From positions 1-47,784 of the IMG/VR virus record IMGVR_UViG_3300036466_000534: a stretch of DNA of 47,784 nucleotides, one strand, 5' to 3'. Positions 46,002 through 47,784 of this stretch are shown one piece after another. The notes below the pieces were generated by a model. It was given only the letters and a program-made list of their open reading frames with translations. It ran no database searches and was not told the origin of the DNA. Source of the stretch: a virus. A program made the position numbers and the translations under genes. Every line of letters begins with the position of its first letter. Position 1 is the first letter of the stretch.

Positions 46002-46428
46002 TGTTTTTCACCTCTTTATTATTTTCTAATTCTTTTCTGGCTGAATATGGCAAGTAACACGGGCTATAATAAGTTTTTGTCCACTCAAAAGGCTTTCTCA
46101 CACCGCAATAATTTTTATTTCGTCCACCAGGTACAAAATAATTCCTTCCCAGTCCAGGAAATATTGGTTCATTGTCAAACTCAATCTTTTTGAATTCTTC
46201 CTCAGGTGGGTCACAAGCTCTGGTATATTTATCATTTACATTTTTCCTTATTTGTTCTTCATACATTTTCATAAAAAGTTTCTTTGAGGTTTTTTCAAAA
46301 ACTAATTTTTCATTTAATTTATTGATCATTTTCTGCTGCTCATAATTTTCTTTATGCAATTTTATAGCTGTAACTATTGTTCCGAAAACTACTCCACCAA
46401 TTGCAAATAATATATTTCCTAAATTCAT
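45988..46428 (-). CDS. Membrane-anchored hypothetical protein (146 aa)
   Basis: One N-terminal transmembrane helix (ILFAIGGVVFGTIVTAI) is followed by a coiled coil (NYEQQKMINKLNEKLVFEKTSKKLF) and a polar C-terminal domain with CDPPEEEF and RNKNYCGVRKPFEW. Unknown function. Confidence 0.6.
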   Translation of the reverse strand: MNLGNILFAIGGVVFGTIVTAIKLHKENYEQQKMINKLNEKLVFEKTSKKLFMKMYEEQIRKNVNDKYTRACDPPEEEFKKIEFDNEPIFPGLGRNYFVPGGRNKNYCGVRKPFEWTKTYYSPCYLPYSARKELENNKEVKNNDEI

Positions 46429-46438
46429 CTATTCCTCC

Positions 46439-46510
46439 CTATTTTCTTGCTCTGGCCATTGTTATTAAGCACCAAATAAATATAAACCAGAACAAATATG
46501 TGCTATCCAT
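46439..46510 (-). CDS. Possible tiny membrane peptide (23 aa)
   Basis: MDSTYLFWFIFIWCLITMAR is a single hydrophobic helix with a basic end, overlapping the end of the upstream gene. The ribosome site is weak, so translation would depend on coupling. Confidence 0.3.
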   Translation of the reverse strand: MDSTYLFWFIFIWCLITMARARK

Positions 46511-46838
46511 TTAGATCCACTTCTATTTCTTGAATAATCCGGGTCAGCTCCTCTGAGTTCTCTTTAATCAAATAATTAATCATTATGTTCTGATCATCAG
46601 AGTTATTTTCTTTCTGTTCTTTTAGCTTAACTTCTATTTTGATGGTCTCAAATAACTTTAACAAATCAGGTATTTGAGAAATAGCCAGGGCCAGCCTTTT
46701 CTTATATTGATAATCTTCATCATTAGCAACAAAATTTGCGATCATCTTATTATTGTTTTTGTCTTTAACTTCTAAAATTGTAAACATTGAATTTTCATAC
46801 TCTATAAACTCCCAGGGTCCTTTAAGTTTATCTTCCAC
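46503..46838 (-). CDS. Hypothetical protein (111 aa)
   Basis: Starts MEDKLKGPWEFIEYENSMFTIL. N-terminal beta strands are followed by a helical part (ALAISQIPDLLKLFETIKIEVKLKEQ). This pattern is frequent in phage early proteins without known function. Confidence 0.6.
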   Translation of the reverse strand: MEDKLKGPWEFIEYENSMFTILEVKDKNNNKMIANFVANDEDYQYKKRLALAISQIPDLLKLFETIKIEVKLKEQKENNSDDQNIMINYLIKENSEELTRIIQEIEVDLNG

Positions 46839-47174
46839 TTATTTACCTCCTTCAGCTTCTTCTATTATTTTTTCTAGTTCAATGATCTTTTCAGTGCCGG
46901 TTTTAGTAATCGCTTTCTCTGTTAATAGATAATCACTTTCCATCATATGCGGAGAAACTCTAATGATCTCTAAATCAAAAAGCTCCACTTTATCTTTTGG
47001 GCCATCTTCAAAATATCTTATATGTCCGTCTTCAGCAGATATGAACCGACCATAATTCATAAATATCTCTGTGCCTTTAAAATTAAACCAAATATCTAAT
47101 GGCATTATTATTGTTTTAGCTTCTGGATTCTGTTCTATATCATTAAGCAGCTCGTAAAATACTGTTAAATCCAT
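46839..47174 (-). CDS. Hypothetical protein (111 aa)
   Basis: Starts MDLTVFYELLNDIEQNPEAKTI. Beta-rich in the middle (WFNFKGTEIFMNYGRFISAED) and helical at the end (ELEKIIEEAEGG). It directly precedes the 111-aa gene downstream. No domain recognised. Confidence 0.6.
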   Translation of the reverse strand: MDLTVFYELLNDIEQNPEAKTIIMPLDIWFNFKGTEIFMNYGRFISAEDGHIRYFEDGPKDKVELFDLEIIRVSPHMMESDYLLTEKAITKTGTEKIIELEKIIEEAEGGK

Positions 47175-47189
47175 TTTTATACCACCTCT

Positions 47190-47399
47190 TTACCCTATCT
47201 TATTAACCCATTCCACTTTAGTTATTAATATTTTTTGCTTTCTTAAAAATTCATATTTATCCATCAATTCTTTTTCTAGCTGGTCTCTTCTCGCGACAGT
47301 CATTCTATCTCTAGTAATTATTCTTTTCCATCCTCCACTTCCGTTCGCAGCTCTATAATGAATTCTATAAATAAATCTATTTTGCTTTTTCTTTTTCAT
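47190..47399 (-). CDS. Small basic hypothetical protein (69 aa)
   Basis: Starts MKKKKQNRFIYRIHYRAANGSGGWKRIITRDR and is strongly basic, possibly nucleic-acid binding. It overlaps the 44-aa gene upstream by 23 bases. Confidence 0.55.
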   Translation of the reverse strand: MKKKKQNRFIYRIHYRAANGSGGWKRIITRDRMTVARRDQLEKELMDKYEFLRKQKILITKVEWVNKIG

Positions 47400-47511
47400 G
47401 ATTTTCCACCTTTTTCTCAGCTTCTTTAATGATCTCTTCTATTTCTACATCAGATAACTTGCTATATTCTTGCTTAATTCTATCTTTAATTTTTGTACGA
47501 TAACCGCCCAT
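47377..47511 (-). CDS. Small helical protein (44 aa)
   Basis: ATG at 47511 (MGGYRTKIKDRIKQEYSKLS) to TAG at 47377; Lys/Glu-rich and probably one long helix. It starts 2 bases after the upstream stop and overlaps the following gene. Confidence 0.5.
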   Translation of the reverse strand: MGGYRTKIKDRIKQEYSKLSDVEIEEIIKEAEKKVENHEKEKAK

Positions 47512-47513
47512 TG

Positions 47514-47675
47514 TTAACCCCCTATTTTATGCCTTGCCTTAAAACTATCAACTCTATCCTCATAATGCCTCATCACTTTTCGCTCCTGCTTTAGATCCTC
47601 TTCACTCGCACCTTCTCTTTGAACATAATGTTGAAGTGCATGTTTTATAATCTGCAACCAAACATAATCACTCAC
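47514..47675 (-). CDS. Small hypothetical protein (53 aa), complete right-end copy
   Basis: GTG at 47675 (MSDYVWLQIIKHALQHY) to TAA at 47514, with AAGGAGG 7 bases before the start. This is the full version of the gene cut by the left window edge. Residue 21 is Glu here and Lys in the left copy. Function unknown. Confidence 0.65.
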   Translation of the reverse strand: MSDYVWLQIIKHALQHYVQREGASEEDLKQERKVMRHYEDRVDSFKARHKIGG

Positions 47676-47784
47676 TTCTGACCCTCCTTAAAAGCCATTA
47701 AATTCTCCCATTTTCTCCACTTCTTCTTTAGTCATATTTTTAAAAGTAATGGTCACTTCTATTTCAGAATCATAATTTTCTTCA
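47523..47784. repeat. Terminal direct repeat, right copy
   Basis: Same sequence as 1-262 apart from C at the position equivalent to 93 and A at the position equivalent to 135. It marks the circular closure of the genome. Confidence 0.9.
47688..47784 (-). CDS. Partial copy of the 80-aa hypothetical gene
   Basis: C-terminal part of the gene at 166-408, cut by the right window edge. Identical to the left copy over the shared part. Confidence 0.7.
   Translation of the reverse strand, partial: EENYDSEIEVTITFKNMTKEEVEKMGEFNGF

Overview
This 47.8 kb window reads as one complete temperate bacteriophage genome in excised (circular or terminally redundant) form. The first 262 bases recur at the right end (47523-47784) with only two substitutions, so the unit circle would be about 47,522 bp. 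The attachment site holds only the 3' half of a host tRNA-Leu(CAA) gene, as expected for attP. DNA is AT-rich with strong AGGAGG-type ribosome sites, which points to a low-GC Firmicute host. A candidate spanin pair in the lysis cassette suggests a diderm (outer-membrane) Firmicute. A Halanaerobium-like host would fit, but that is inference.

The switch lies at about 5.7-6.8 kb. A LexA-type CI repressor reads rightward and a Cro-like gene plus a BRO-type antirepressor read leftward, with four related operators of form TTRCG-N3-CGYAA. Right of CI are a membrane-anchored protein of unknown function, a tyrosine integrase and attP. Everything else reads leftward as an almost unbroken series through the circle. 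First comes the early region (5.7 kb down to 1, continuing at 47.7 kb): excisionase-like protein, replisome organizer with embedded 11-bp-phased iterons, G39P-like helicase loader, SSB, dCTP deaminase, HNH and VRR nucleases, and many tiny ORFs. It ends with an ArpU-like late regulator (35.6-36.1 kb).

Next is a roughly 590-bp non-coding stretch (35.04-35.63 kb) holding two intrinsic terminators that bracket a highly structured region of about 320 nt. It looks like a separate small RNA or an antitermination leader ahead of the late operon, possibly overlapping a packaging site. The late operon has a lambda-type head module (small terminase, GpA terminase, portal, ClpP-like protease/scaffold, gpD-like decoration, gpE-like capsid) followed by a P2-type contractile tail module (Z, sheath, tube, E/E' with a programmed -1 frameshift, tape measure, X, D, V, U, W, J, I, tail collar).

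The tail module ends in a complete diversity-generating retroelement: target protein with variable repeat, Avd, template repeat and reverse transcriptase. All eight TR/VR differences fall at template adenines, so the adhesin tip has been diversified. Holin, amidase and spanin-like genes follow, closed by a strong terminator at 10.85 kb. A separate promoter with a 14-bp palindromic operator (10.78-10.81 kb) drives three accessory genes, including a LAGLIDADG-like protein.

The most notable observations are the structured RNA locus upstream of terminase, the DGR and the doubtful start sites of its RT and Avd genes, the phased iterons inside the replication gene, and a 21-copy 8-mer TGGCCCGG (three copies as the palindrome TGGCCCGGGCCA) spread through late and early genes.
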